NCBI GenBank assembly: GCA_018969485.1
Contig: JAGWYG010000028.1
Span: forward strand, 1 to 36,120
Direction: 5' to 3'
DNA from: Chloroflexota bacterium
Lineage (GTDB): Bacteria; Chloroflexota; Chloroflexia; Chloroflexales; Roseiflexaceae
DNA: 36,120 nucleotides
The translations under genes were made by a program, and so were the position numbers. This document shows positions 1 through 7,665 of this stretch, in pieces. Under the pieces are notes generated by a model. The model was not told where the DNA came from. It saw nothing but the letters and a program-made list of their open reading frames with translations, and did not search any database. Every line of letters starts with the position of its first letter. Positions within the stretch are counted from its first letter, which is position 1.

Positions 1-270
1 GACCGGGTGACGCTCGAATACTACCTTGAGGCGTTGCTCGAGCTGCATCAGCCGCGCTGGTGCGTCGCAGCCGCGCTGCTCGAGCTGATGCCGGCGTGGT
101 TGCGCTTTCTCGAGCGGCACCGGGTGATCGACGCATCGCGGCGCCGCGCTGCAGTCGCCGAGCTACACGGGTTGGCCGACGACTCGGCGCACATCTGGGG
201 TGGCATGGTGGCCGGCATCTCGGTGCTGCCGAACATCCGCCTCGCGTGGGAAGAGGCACTCGGCGCATGA
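1..270 (+). CDS. Partial CDS, C-terminal end of unknown protein
   Basis: The frame is open from the first base of the window and stops at 268-270, so this is the 3' end of a gene that begins upstream; the GTG at 7 is probably internal. The visible 90 or so residues are rich in Leu, Ala, Trp and His and look all-helical, with a repeated Leu-Leu-Glu-Leu pattern near the start. No motif, membrane segment or signal is visible and I do not recognise the family. Its stop lies 7 bp from the end of the convergent HD-domain gene, so the two are transcribed towards each other. That the frame is coding rests on its continuity to the window edge and GC-rich third positions. Confidence 0.55.
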   Translation, partial: DRVTLEYYLEALLELHQPRWCVAAALLELMPAWLRFLERHRVIDASRRRAAVAELHGLADDSAHIWGGMVAGISVLPNIRLAWEEALGA

Positions 271-277
271 AGGGGCG

Positions 278-904
<627 letters not shown>

Positions 905-910
905 GCTCAC

Positions 911-919
911 AGTATAGCA
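911..919 (-). promoter_or_regulatory. Extended -10 promoter for the HD-domain gene
   Basis: On the minus strand the sequence reads TGC-TATACT, an extended -10 element. The expected start point, about 7 nt downstream, falls at or next to the ATG at 904, leaving no room for a Shine-Dalgarno leader. No good -35 was found, as is common with extended -10 promoters. Confidence 0.55.
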
Positions 920-945
920 CGGGGGATAGGGCAGTGCAGGCAGGC

Positions 946-1704
946 ATGTTCGACATCACCGATCGGGTCGTGGTCGTCACCGGCGCGGCGCGTGGGCTCG
1001 GCGCCGCGCTCGCCGGCGCCTTCGCCGCCGCGGGGGCCAGGGTCGTGCTCTCGGATGCGCGCCTCGAGGCCCTCGAGGCCACCACGCAGGCGCTGCGCGT
1101 CGGCGGCGCAGCCGTGGCGGCGGTGCCATGCGACGTCAGCCTCGAGGATGACGTCGACGCGCTGGCGACCTCGGCGCAGACGATCTTCGGCGCGCTGGAT
1201 GTCTGGATCAACAACGCGGGGATCAACATCCCGAAGCCGGCCGAGCAGCTGGCGTTCGCCGAGTGGAACCGGATCGTGACGACGAACCTCGGCGGCACGT
1301 TCCTGGGCTGCCGGGCTGCCGGGCGGCTGATGCTGGAGCGTGGCGCCGGCTGCATCATCAACATCGGCTCCATCCACGGGCACGTGGGCAGCTACGTCCA
1401 TCGTGCCGCCGCGTACAATGCGGCCAAGGCCGGCGTGATCAACCTGACGCGCTCGCTGGCGCTCGAGTGGGGCGAGCGCGGCATACGGGTCAACGCGATC
1501 TCGCCCGGCCCGCTGGCGACCGAGCTGATGACGACGCGGCTGGCCGATCCGGACTACCGGCGCAAGTCGCTCGAGCGGCTGGCGCTCAAGCGCATCGGCA
1601 CCCCCGACGACGTCGTCGGGGCGGCGATCTTTCTGGCCACCCCGGCGGCCCACTGGATCACCGGCCACACCCTGGCGGTCGATGGCGGCTGGCTGGCCGC
1701 CTGA
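946..1704 (+). CDS. SDR family NAD(P)-dependent oxidoreductase
   Basis: Classical short-chain dehydrogenase of 252 residues, a single-domain Rossmann enzyme oxidising or reducing an alcohol/ketone with NAD(P)H. Visible motifs are TGAARGLG (residues 12-19), NNAG (89-92), catalytic Asn114, Ser142, and YNAAK (Tyr157, Lys161), followed by SPGP and a C-terminal VDGGW typical of gluconate 5-dehydrogenase/3-oxoacyl-ACP reductase-like SDRs. Asp37 at the end of beta-2 suggests NAD preference. The start could be GTG 934, which has GGGGGATAGG just upstream, or ATG 946, which gives the usual N-terminal length. I report ATG. The gene is divergent from the HD gene and tail-to-tail with the epimerase, so its substrate cannot be inferred from an operon. 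Confidence 0.9.
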   Translation: MFDITDRVVVVTGAARGLGAALAGAFAAAGARVVLSDARLEALEATTQALRVGGAAVAAVPCDVSLEDDVDALATSAQTIFGALDVWINNAGINIPKPAEQLAFAEWNRIVTTNLGGTFLGCRAAGRLMLERGAGCIINIGSIHGHVGSYVHRAAAYNAAKAGVINLTRSLALEWGERGIRVNAISPGPLATELMTTRLADPDYRRKSLERLALKRIGTPDDVVGAAIFLATPAAHWITGHTLAVDGGWLAA

Positions 1705-1716
1705 CGCCGGCGGCCA

Positions 1717-2691
1717 TCACGGCTCCAGCGCCACCGGCCCGTGTGCCAACTGGCGGAAGCGGCCGACCGTCTCGGCGACGGCGATCGCCAGCGGCGTGTG
1801 CGGCATACGCCCGATCACGCCGCTCAGCGGGGCGGCGTCGTACTCCTGCGGGAACGGCAAGGCCTCCGGGGCGTAGGTCAGCTGCCCGGCAGCCTCCGGC
1901 GCGGCAGCCTCAATCGCCGCCACCAGCTCGGCCATCGTCGCCAGGCTGCCGCTCAGATTGAAGATGTCGGCGCCGGCATACGCGCTGCGGGCACACGCGA
2001 CGAACGCCCGCGCGACATCGGCGGCATAGTGGAAGTCCGCGCGTCCACCGAATGGAACGTGGAACGGCTGGCCGCGCACCGCCGCCAGCATCGCACGCGT
2101 CGGCGCCGAGGTCATGCCCTGGTCGCGGCCGACACCATAGACGATGTACGGGCGCAGGCCGATGCTGGCGACCCCGTGATCGCGCCAGTAGACGCGGGCC
2201 GTCCCCTCGTTGGCCTGCTTGTAGACGCCGTACAGCGTCGCCGGGTGGCCGCTCGCGCCGTGGGCCACGCTGCCGTCGGCGCCGGCATCGGCCGCATCGT
2301 AGACTGCCGCCGACGAGGCGTAGACCACGCGCGGGATGCGGTCGCGGCGGCGCGCCACCGCCTCGAAGACGTTCACCGTGCCGACGACATTGACCAGCGC
2401 GCCGCGGGGCGGGTCGGCGCGGCAGAATGGCACCTGCAGCGCCGCCAGATGGATGACGCGGCTGATCGCGTGCGCGTCCAGCGCCGCCTCGAGCGCGGCG
2501 AGCTCGGTGATGTCGCCGGTGACGAACTGCACCTGCGACAGCGCCGCGTCGCCCATCACCAGGCGCAGGCGGCGCGGGTCGGCGGCGCGGTCGAAGACGA
2601 CCGGCGTCGCACCTTCATCGACCAGTGTCTTGACGATCCAGGCGCCGATACAGCCGAGGGCGCCGGTGATCAGGAAACGTTCCGCAGTCAT
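1717..2691 (-). CDS. NAD-dependent epimerase/dehydratase (extended SDR)
   Basis: Nucleotide-sugar-modifying or related extended SDR of 324 residues. The N-terminal Rossmann motif GALGCIG is at residues 10-16, Asp34 ends beta-2 (NAD-type), HLAA follows beta-4, SS is at 126-127 and the catalytic YGVYK is at 154-158. The C-terminal part (IVYGVGRDQG, FHYAADVARAF, FNLSGS) matches the UDP-glucose 4-epimerase/GDP-sugar group in a general way but does not fix the substrate. It is the last gene of a four-gene minus-strand operon, 28 bp after the small membrane protein. Together with the FAD oxidoreductase and flippase-like gene, a role in modifying a lipid- or polyprenyl-linked sugar is plausible (inference). 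Confidence 0.88.
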   Translation of the reverse strand: MTAERFLITGALGCIGAWIVKTLVDEGATPVVFDRAADPRRLRLVMGDAALSQVQFVTGDITELAALEAALDAHAISRVIHLAALQVPFCRADPPRGALVNVVGTVNVFEAVARRRDRIPRVVYASSAAVYDAADAGADGSVAHGASGHPATLYGVYKQANEGTARVYWRDHGVASIGLRPYIVYGVGRDQGMTSAPTRAMLAAVRGQPFHVPFGGRADFHYAADVARAFVACARSAYAGADIFNLSGSLATMAELVAAIEAAAPEAAGQLTYAPEALPFPQEYDAAPLSGVIGRMPHTPLAIAVAETVGRFRQLAHGPVALEP

Positions 2692-2719
2692 GCGGGCACC
2701 TCCATTGGCGATGCGGCGC

Positions 2720-3058
2720 TCATGGCGCGCGCCGCACGATGATGATCAGCACAATCTGCGCCAGGCTGGCCACGATGCCGATGCCGGCGCCCAGCAGCGT
2801 GCCGAGCAGCGCCGCTGCCGGATCGAAGGCGAACAGCGTGGGCGTCGCCGAGATCAGCGACGCGCTGCCGAATGCGCCCAGCGCTGCCTGCCCGAGCACC
2901 TCCTGCGCCTGCGCCAGGCGCACCAGCCGTGGCCGACGCAGGATCGCCGTCCAGTCATCGCGGACCAGCAGGCGCCGCACGAGTGGCAGGAGCGCTCCGG
3001 CGCACAGCAGCACCACGCCGCCGAACGCGCGCAGCCATGGATCAATCGCGTCCATCAT
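2720..3058 (-). CDS. Small two-helix membrane protein
   Basis: Unrecognised 112-residue protein with one hydrophobic helix near residues 10-28 (Leu/Val/Ala-rich) and a longer one or hairpin near 75-108 rich in Gly, Ala, Leu and Ile, separated by a basic, Arg-rich loop. It starts 3 bp after the stop of the FAD oxidoreductase gene and ends 28 bp before the epimerase, so it is almost certainly translated as part of the operon. No enzymatic motif is visible. The position suggests an accessory membrane partner of the flippase-like or oxidoreductase protein, but this is guesswork. Confidence 0.7.
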   Translation of the reverse strand: MMDAIDPWLRAFGGVVLLCAGALLPLVRRLLVRDDWTAILRRPRLVRLAQAQEVLGQAALGAFGSASLISATPTLFAFDPAAALLGTLLGAGIGIVASLAQIVLIIIVRRAP

Positions 3059-3061
3059 GCC

Positions 3062-4354
3062 TCACACCGTCGACGTGCGCCGGATCTCGGCAGCCGCGCG
3101 CCGGCCGAGCTCCACCGCATAGTTCGTGCCGCGATCCCAGGGGTACACCTGGCTCATCGATGCCCAATACAGGCCGGCCAGCGGCGTCGCCAGCGGCGGG
3201 ATCGCCCGCGCATGATTCACCGGCACGACCGGCTGGGCGTACGGCTCGCGATGCAACCAGGCATCACGCACCCAGCTGCGCTGAAATGCCGGGTTGAAGC
3301 GCGGCAGCACGCCGAGGAACCGACTCAGCAGCGCGTCGTGGTCGAGCTGGAAATACTCGTGATCGGCGGGGACGTAGTCGCCGCAATAGATCACCGTATC
3401 GCCGCCGTAGTGCTCCGACGGGACGAAGTTCGTATGTTCGACGAGCGCCAGGAACGGAAACTCGGGTTTGGGCAGATTGATCCAGTAGGTGCCGTCGGTC
3501 AGCGGATGGTGCAGCGCGATCGTCATCACGACGGCACCCAGCGAGCGCAGCCCGCCGAGCGCGCCGACGTACGCGTCCGGCAGTTCGGGCGCCAGGCGCG
3601 CCAGCAAGCCCGGGGCACCCGTCACCAGGACGGCATCGACGTCGCTGGTCGTCCCGCGGGCATGTACCGTCCAGCCGCCGTGTTCCGCCGGCGTGAGGCG
3701 CTGGACCGGCGTATCCAGCGCGATTTGTGCGCCGAGCGCACGCGTGCGCGCCAGCAGTGCATCGATGAAGGCCTGGAAACCGCCGGTGAAGTAGCCGAGG
3801 CGGAAGCTGCGTGCCTTGAGCCGCGCCCACAGCCAGGCCATGTTGACCTCATCGGCATACGGGCCGAACTTGCCGGCGAGCAACGGGCGCCAGATGGTGC
3901 GATAGACCCGCTCGCCCGACCAGCGGCGCACCCAGGCGCTGGCCGTCACCTGCTCGAGCGCGCGCCAGTCGTCGGTGGCATATTTCAGGTATGCTGCCGT
4001 CGCTCCGAAGCGCAGCCGGTCGTGCGGTGGCAGACCGGGGAAGCGCAGGACCTCGCCGACGCCGGCGATGCCGTACGGCCGGTCGCGCCACCATTGCGCC
4101 GTCACCGGGCGCCGGAAGAACAGCTGATCAGCGAAGCCGATCTCGCTCACCAGCCGGCGGATGTCGGTGTCGGTCTCGAACAGATGATGATAGAACCGCT
4201 CGAGCGGCCAGCGCCAGCCCGCATCGCGGAACCCCGACGCCAGGCCACCGGCCACGCCGGCGGCCTCGTAGACCGTGACGCCGACACCGGCGCGGGCCAG
4301 GTCGTAGGCGGCCGACAAGCCGGCGACGCCGGCACCGATGATCGCAACCTGCAT
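3062..4354 (-). CDS. NAD(P)/FAD-dependent oxidoreductase, amine oxidase-like
   Basis: Flavoprotein of 430 residues in the amine oxidase/protoporphyrinogen oxidase/phytoene desaturase superfamily. The dinucleotide-binding motif IIGAGVAGLSAAYDLA lies at residues 5-20 with the acidic Glu30 at the end of beta-2 and GGLASG following, the usual FAD ADP-binding fold. The C-terminus has the second FAD motif region (GLYWASMSQVYPWDRGTNYA). The start is ATG 4354, with GAGGG about 7 bp upstream; longer versions of the frame run through the preceding gene and lack this signal. It starts 10 bp after the flippase-like gene stops. Related genes often sit near glycan and lipid genes; the substrate is unknown. 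Confidence 0.88.
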   Translation of the reverse strand: MQVAIIGAGVAGLSAAYDLARAGVGVTVYEAAGVAGGLASGFRDAGWRWPLERFYHHLFETDTDIRRLVSEIGFADQLFFRRPVTAQWWRDRPYGIAGVGEVLRFPGLPPHDRLRFGATAAYLKYATDDWRALEQVTASAWVRRWSGERVYRTIWRPLLAGKFGPYADEVNMAWLWARLKARSFRLGYFTGGFQAFIDALLARTRALGAQIALDTPVQRLTPAEHGGWTVHARGTTSDVDAVLVTGAPGLLARLAPELPDAYVGALGGLRSLGAVVMTIALHHPLTDGTYWINLPKPEFPFLALVEHTNFVPSEHYGGDTVIYCGDYVPADHEYFQLDHDALLSRFLGVLPRFNPAFQRSWVRDAWLHREPYAQPVVPVNHARAIPPLATPLAGLYWASMSQVYPWDRGTNYAVELGRRAAAEIRRTSTV

Positions 4355-4364
4355 CGTGGTTCCC

Positions 4365-5378
4365 TCAACTCCCCGGCGTCGCGTCGCCACGCGGCTCGGC
4401 AGCGGCACGGCCAAAATCGTGCCAGCCGAGTTGGTCGGCGAGCATGTACCAGGCACCGAGCGCGGTGATCGGCAGCCACAGCGCCACATGCAACACGACG
4501 GTGTAGCCGGTCGCCAGCGCCTGTGCGACGCCGAATGCCATGAGCACGGCGATCCCCGGTACGTGGAATGTTCCGACGTAGCCTGGCGTCGATGGCAGCG
4601 TCGTGAAGAGATTCACGACCGCTGTCATCAGCATCAGCACCAGGAACGAGACTTCGAACGGGAAGGCGTGCATGACAAACCAGTATTTCAGCGTCTCGGT
4701 GAGCCAGATGATGACGCTGGTGGCGAAGATCAACGCGAGCTCGCGCGGGCTGCGCAGGGATTGCAGCCCGGCGATGAATCCGTCGAAGATGCCGTGGATC
4801 GCCGGCCGGAGCCGCGGCGGCGCCAGCCGGTCGACGAGTGCGGCGTACCAGCGGGCGACGTGCTGCGGCCGCGCTGCCAGCACCAGGAAGACGCCGAGCG
4901 CGGCGAGGAAGAGCACGCTGAATCCGCTGACGATGGCGCTGTAGACGGGCGGCAGCGGGGCGAATGGCAGGGTGACGAAGACGAAGAGCAGCATCACCAG
5001 GCCATCGAACAGGCGCTCGAGAATGACGGTGGCCAGCGAGGCGCTCACTGGGATGCCGCTGCGCCGCCGTAGGACGTATGATCGCAACAGTTCGCCGGCG
5101 CGCGCCGGATAGACATTGTTGCCCATGTAGCCGATGACGACGATCGGAAAGAGACGCGTGACCGGGATGGGCGCCAGTCGCGTCAGGAGGACCTGCCAGC
5201 GCCAGGTGCGCGCCCAGACGGCACCGAAATAGACTGCGATCCCCGGGATCAGCCACCAGTAATTGGCGCTGCGTACGCTCGCGACGAATGAGGCGAGATC
5301 GAGCCCGTTGAGCGCGATGGCCAGACACGCCGCGCTGATGACGAGCCCCAGCCAGAGCTTCCAGTTTCGCCGCACCAT
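4365..5378 (-). CDS. Flippase-like membrane protein, LPG synthase TM/UPF0104 family
   Basis: Integral membrane protein of 337 residues with about eight hydrophobic helices, matching the 'lysylphosphatidylglycerol synthase transmembrane region' (UPF0104, AglD-like) family. Recognisable family features are a TWRWQ-type segment after the second helix, the GYMGNNVYPARAGELLR motif (about residues 80-97) and ATVILERLFDG. The family includes MprF flippase domains and proteins associated with dolichol/polyprenyl sugar transfer. The start is ATG 5378, preceded by ACGGGGG; an earlier ATG at 5435 would add a hydrophilic stretch without an RBS. First gene of the minus-strand operon, with a TGG-TATGAT promoter at 5431-5439. 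Confidence 0.87.
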   Translation of the reverse strand: MVRRNWKLWLGLVISAACLAIALNGLDLASFVASVRSANYWWLIPGIAVYFGAVWARTWRWQVLLTRLAPIPVTRLFPIVVIGYMGNNVYPARAGELLRSYVLRRRSGIPVSASLATVILERLFDGLVMLLFVFVTLPFAPLPPVYSAIVSGFSVLFLAALGVFLVLAARPQHVARWYAALVDRLAPPRLRPAIHGIFDGFIAGLQSLRSPRELALIFATSVIIWLTETLKYWFVMHAFPFEVSFLVLMLMTAVVNLFTTLPSTPGYVGTFHVPGIAVLMAFGVAQALATGYTVVLHVALWLPITALGAWYMLADQLGWHDFGRAAAEPRGDATPGS

Positions 5379-5430
5379 CGCCCCCGTGTGCCGCAGCGCC
5401 AGGCGAGACCCTGCGGCCTGGCGTCCCGTC

Positions 5431-5439
5431 ATCATACCA
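5431..5439 (-). promoter_or_regulatory. Extended -10 promoter of the flippase/oxidoreductase operon
   Basis: The minus strand reads TGG-TATGAT, with the hexamer at 5436-5431. A start point near 5424 would give a leader of about 45 nt before the ATG at 5378. The same TGGTATGAT sequence occurs upstream of the NYN gene at 7444-7452. Confidence 0.45.
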
Positions 5440-5539
5440 CACTGCGTCGCGCGTCGACCGCCCGGCGGCAGGGTGCCCGGGCGGATGCGGTGCACTTGCC
5501 TGCGATGCCGCCATACTACGGGCTGGCACGCCACCAATC

Positions 5540-5568
5540 TTGACGGATCTCCCGACTGCGGGTAGAAT
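5540..5568 (+). promoter_or_regulatory. Sigma70-type promoter of tRNA-Gly
   Basis: TTGACG (5540-5545), a 17-bp spacer and TAGAAT (5563-5568) form a good vegetative promoter. The predicted start near 5575 lies only a few bases before the mature tRNA 5' end at 5578, so the primary transcript would have a very short 5' leader. Confidence 0.7.
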
Positions 5569-5577
5569 CGACGCGAC

Positions 5578-5651
5578 GCGGGAGTGGCGTAGTGGTAACG
5601 TGAGAGCCTTCCAAGCTCAAGTCACGGGTTCGATTCCCGTCTCCCGTACCA
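5578..5651 (+). tRNA. tRNA-Gly (anticodon TCC), CCA encoded
   Basis: A complete cloverleaf can be folded in 74 nt. The 7-bp acceptor is GCGGGAG/CTCCCGT with a G-U first pair, the 4-bp D stem carries loop AGTGGTA, and the anticodon loop CTTCCAA (5608-5614) gives TCC at 5610-5612, reading GGA and probably GGG. The variable loop has 4 nt and the T arm is ACGGG-TTCGATT-CCCGT. Discriminator A is followed by an encoded CCA (5649-5651). Oddities are the terminal G-U pair and an A-A mismatch at the base of the anticodon stem (27-43). The gene is convergent with the amidohydrolase. Confidence 0.93.
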
Positions 5652-5660
5652 GTTCGGCGC

Positions 5661-5685
5661 GCGCGGGCCCAGCACGAGCCCGCGC
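5661..5685. terminator. Hairpin between tRNA-Gly and the convergent amidohydrolase
   Basis: A perfect 8-bp stem GCGCGGGC/GCCCGCGC with a 9-nt loop lies in the 41-bp gap between the tRNA 3' end and the amidohydrolase stop. No T tract follows. Its position suggests a bidirectional terminator. Confidence 0.45.
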
Positions 5686-5692
5686 CGGCGCA

Positions 5693-7330
5693 TCAGCGGC
5701 GGTACACCACCTTGCCGTCGATGATCGTCATCTCGACGCCGATCTCCTTGATCGCATCCTCCGGGCACGTGAAATAATCGCGATCCAGCACCACCATATC
5801 GGCGAGAAAGCCGGGGGCGAGCGGGCCCTTGAGGTGCTCCTCGCGCGTCAGCCACGCACCAGCCAGCGTGTAGGCGCGCAGCGCCTCCTCGCGCGACACC
5901 GCCTCGTGCGGCGCAATCTCGGTGCCGCGGAATGTTCGCCGCGTCACCAGGCTGTACAGCCCGATGAATGGGTTGTAATGGACCGTCGACGGGATATCGC
6001 TCGTCGCGATGACCGGAATGCCGCGGTCGAGGTATGTGCGCATCGGCTTGTACTGATGTGCCAGTTCGGCGCCGACATCGCGGAACAGGTCATCGCCCTC
6101 GAAGTAAATGAACGTCGGTTGGATCACTGCGGCGATCTGCAGCCGCGCCATGACCTGCAGGCTCGCCTCGGTCGCGAAGTACGCGTGGATCAGGTTGTGC
6201 CGATGCTCCTTGCGCGACGAGGCGTCGATCACATCGGCGAACGCCAGCGCCGACTCGTGATGTGCCCGGTCGCCGATCGCATGAATGCCGATATCCCAGC
6301 CGAGCTCGTGGCCGCGGGCAAAGAATCGCCGCAGGTCGGTCGGGTCGAGCCGATTGAAGTTGGCGACGTGCTCCTCGCCGAGGAACGGGCGGAACATCCA
6401 GGCGGTGTGGCTGGTCGTTCCGCCATCGACGGCCATCTTCAGTCCGCCGATGCTGAGCCAGGCATCGCCAATGCCGCTGAACACGCCGAGATTGGCCGCT
6501 CGATCATCGAGCTCGTCGGCATGCTCCTCCTCGCGGAAGCCGTGCCACGAGGGCATCAGATTGACGCGCAGCGGCAGACGGCCGGCGCGGTAGGCCCGGG
6601 CGTAGGCGCGCAGCTCGTAGGGGTACAGCCCCGGCTCGAGGACGCTGGTGATGCCGACGCGGTGGTAGGCGCGGCCGGCGGCCTCGATCGCCGCGACACA
6701 CGCCTCCTCGCTCGGCTGCGGAATCAGGCGCCGGCAGAAGAGCTTGGCCGCCGCGCGCAGAATGCCCGACGGACTGCCGTCGGCGAGCCGCTCGATCTTG
6801 CCGCCGGACGGGTCGGGGGTCGTGGCATCAACGCCACCGAGCGCGAGCGCGTGGCTGTTCACGACATCCATGTTGAAGAAGCGCTGCAGCATCACCGGGT
6901 GTGCGACGGTCGCGGCATCCAGGTCATGGCGCGTCGGCAGCCGCCCTTCGGCGAACAGCGACTCGTTCCAGCCTTCGCCGATGATCCATTCGCCCGCGGG
7001 CGTGATCGCTGCGCGCTCGCGCACCATCACCACCATCTCGGCGATCGACTGGCAGCGCTCGAGCTCGAGCCGCGTGAACTTGATGCCGACCTGCAGCATG
7101 TGATTGTGTGCGTCGTTGAAGCCCGGGATCACGCTGCGGCCGCCGAGATCGATCTGCTCGGTGTGCGGCCCGGCCAGCGCCCGTACGGCGGCGTCGTCGC
7201 CGATGGCGATGATTCGGCCATCGCGCATCGCGATCGCCTCGGCATGTGGCAACGCCTCGGCCAGCGTGGTGATCGCACCATGGTGGAGGATGAGGTCCGG
7301 GGCGCTGTCGCGCGAGATCAGTGTGGCCAT
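5693..7330 (-). CDS. YtcJ-like amidohydrolase (amidohydrolase family 3)
   Basis: Metal-dependent hydrolase of 545 residues with a TIM barrel flanked by the beta-sandwich that opens the protein (residues 10-65) and closes it (IDGKVVYRR). Motifs fit YtcJ-like family 3 enzymes: VIPGFNDAHNHM with metal ligands His75 and His77, WIIGEGWNE, the central GIHAIGDRAHH, IHAYFAT and ATSDIPS before the last strand. Members hydrolyse amide bonds of diverse small molecules; the substrate is not predictable. No signal peptide, so cytoplasmic. The start is ATG 7330, with GGGAGGGCGG about 8 bp upstream; the in-frame extension to 7435 is GC-rich leader. A TGG-TAAGAT element at 7374-7382 is a likely promoter. Monocistronic. 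Confidence 0.9.
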   Translation of the reverse strand: MATLISRDSAPDLILHHGAITTLAEALPHAEAIAMRDGRIIAIGDDAAVRALAGPHTEQIDLGGRSVIPGFNDAHNHMLQVGIKFTRLELERCQSIAEMVVMVRERAAITPAGEWIIGEGWNESLFAEGRLPTRHDLDAATVAHPVMLQRFFNMDVVNSHALALGGVDATTPDPSGGKIERLADGSPSGILRAAAKLFCRRLIPQPSEEACVAAIEAAGRAYHRVGITSVLEPGLYPYELRAYARAYRAGRLPLRVNLMPSWHGFREEEHADELDDRAANLGVFSGIGDAWLSIGGLKMAVDGGTTSHTAWMFRPFLGEEHVANFNRLDPTDLRRFFARGHELGWDIGIHAIGDRAHHESALAFADVIDASSRKEHRHNLIHAYFATEASLQVMARLQIAAVIQPTFIYFEGDDLFRDVGAELAHQYKPMRTYLDRGIPVIATSDIPSTVHYNPFIGLYSLVTRRTFRGTEIAPHEAVSREEALRAYTLAGAWLTREEHLKGPLAPGFLADMVVLDRDYFTCPEDAIKEIGVEMTIIDGKVVYRR

Positions 7331-7373
7331 GGTTCGCCGCCCTCCCAGTCCGTGAAGCTTCCGCCTGCCCCGC

Positions 7374-7382
7374 ATCTTACCA
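7374..7382 (-). promoter_or_regulatory. Extended -10 promoter of the amidohydrolase
   Basis: The minus strand reads TGG-TAAGAT, about 45 bp before the ATG at 7330. No convincing -35 was found. It is divergent from the promoter at 7444-7452. Confidence 0.4.
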
Positions 7383-7443
7383 TGCCCAGACATCGCGCGA
7401 TGCGCGGCGCCCGGCCGCTGCGCAGCCTGATGCATTGCCGCTG

Positions 7444-7452
7444 TGGTATGAT
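7444..7452 (+). promoter_or_regulatory. Extended -10 promoter of the NYN-LOTUS gene
   Basis: TGG-TATGAT with the hexamer at 7447-7452 and no convincing -35. The predicted start point, near 7459, lies immediately in front of the palindrome at 7461-7475, giving a leader of about 200 nt before the ATG at 7666. Confidence 0.5.
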
Positions 7453-7460
7453 TCGGCAGT

Positions 7461-7475
7461 CATGACATTGTCATG
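7461..7475. promoter_or_regulatory. Perfect palindrome, candidate operator
   Basis: CATGACA-T-TGTCATG: two perfect 7-bp arms around a single central base. It starts about 2 bp after the predicted transcription start of the NYN-LOTUS gene, which is where a dimeric repressor would block initiation or clearance. The arms are mixed in base composition, so this is not a GC-driven chance stem. As RNA, the 1-nt loop would disfavour a hairpin, which argues for a DNA-binding site. Confidence 0.5.
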
Positions 7476-7652
7476 CAGCGTGCGGTTTGCGTCGTTCGAG
7501 GTCCCGTCGTGCCATTGGCGATGACTGGTCAGATGCTCAAGAATCTGCGCCTGGCTGATCCGGTTGCTGCACGACGTTACGCGGTGAAAGAATCCATGTC
7601 GGATCATATGTGTGCTATGACTATCGATGATCCAGTTTGTGTGAACGTATGA
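7473..7652 (+). CDS. Possible small upstream ORF, 59 codons
   Basis: An ATG at 7473 opens 59 codons ending in TGA at 7650-7652, and this stop overlaps the first base of the GAGGAA ribosome-binding site of the NYN gene. Such spacing could couple the two reading frames. There is no Shine-Dalgarno before 7473 and the ATG lies within the palindrome; internal ATGs at 7521 and 7533 are alternatives. The predicted peptide is basic in the middle and has four Cys, with no recognisable motif. Third-position GC is only about half, like the start of the NYN gene and unlike the rest of the window. It may simply be an untranslated leader. Confidence 0.22.
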   Translation: MQRAVCVVRGPVVPLAMTGQMLKNLRLADPVAARRYAVKESMSDHMCAMTIDDPVCVNV

Positions 7653-7665
7653 GGAATTGTGTTGT

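Larger units (their letters stand above)
7331..7665. other. Divergent intergenic region, AT-richer towards its right end
   Basis: 335 bp between the amidohydrolase and the NYN gene. It holds two divergent extended -10 elements (7374-7382 minus, 7444-7452 plus), a perfect palindrome (7461-7475), a possible 59-codon ORF (7473-7652) and the Shine-Dalgarno of the NYN gene, GAGGAA at 7651-7656. From about 7440 onwards base composition falls clearly below that of the rest of the window and stays low until about 8150, inside the NYN gene. Confidence 0.6.

Noticed and set aside
2336-4468. 710-codon plus-strand frame
   Set aside because: Antisense to the epimerase, small membrane protein and FAD oxidoreductase genes, all of which show clear family motifs; this frame shows none.
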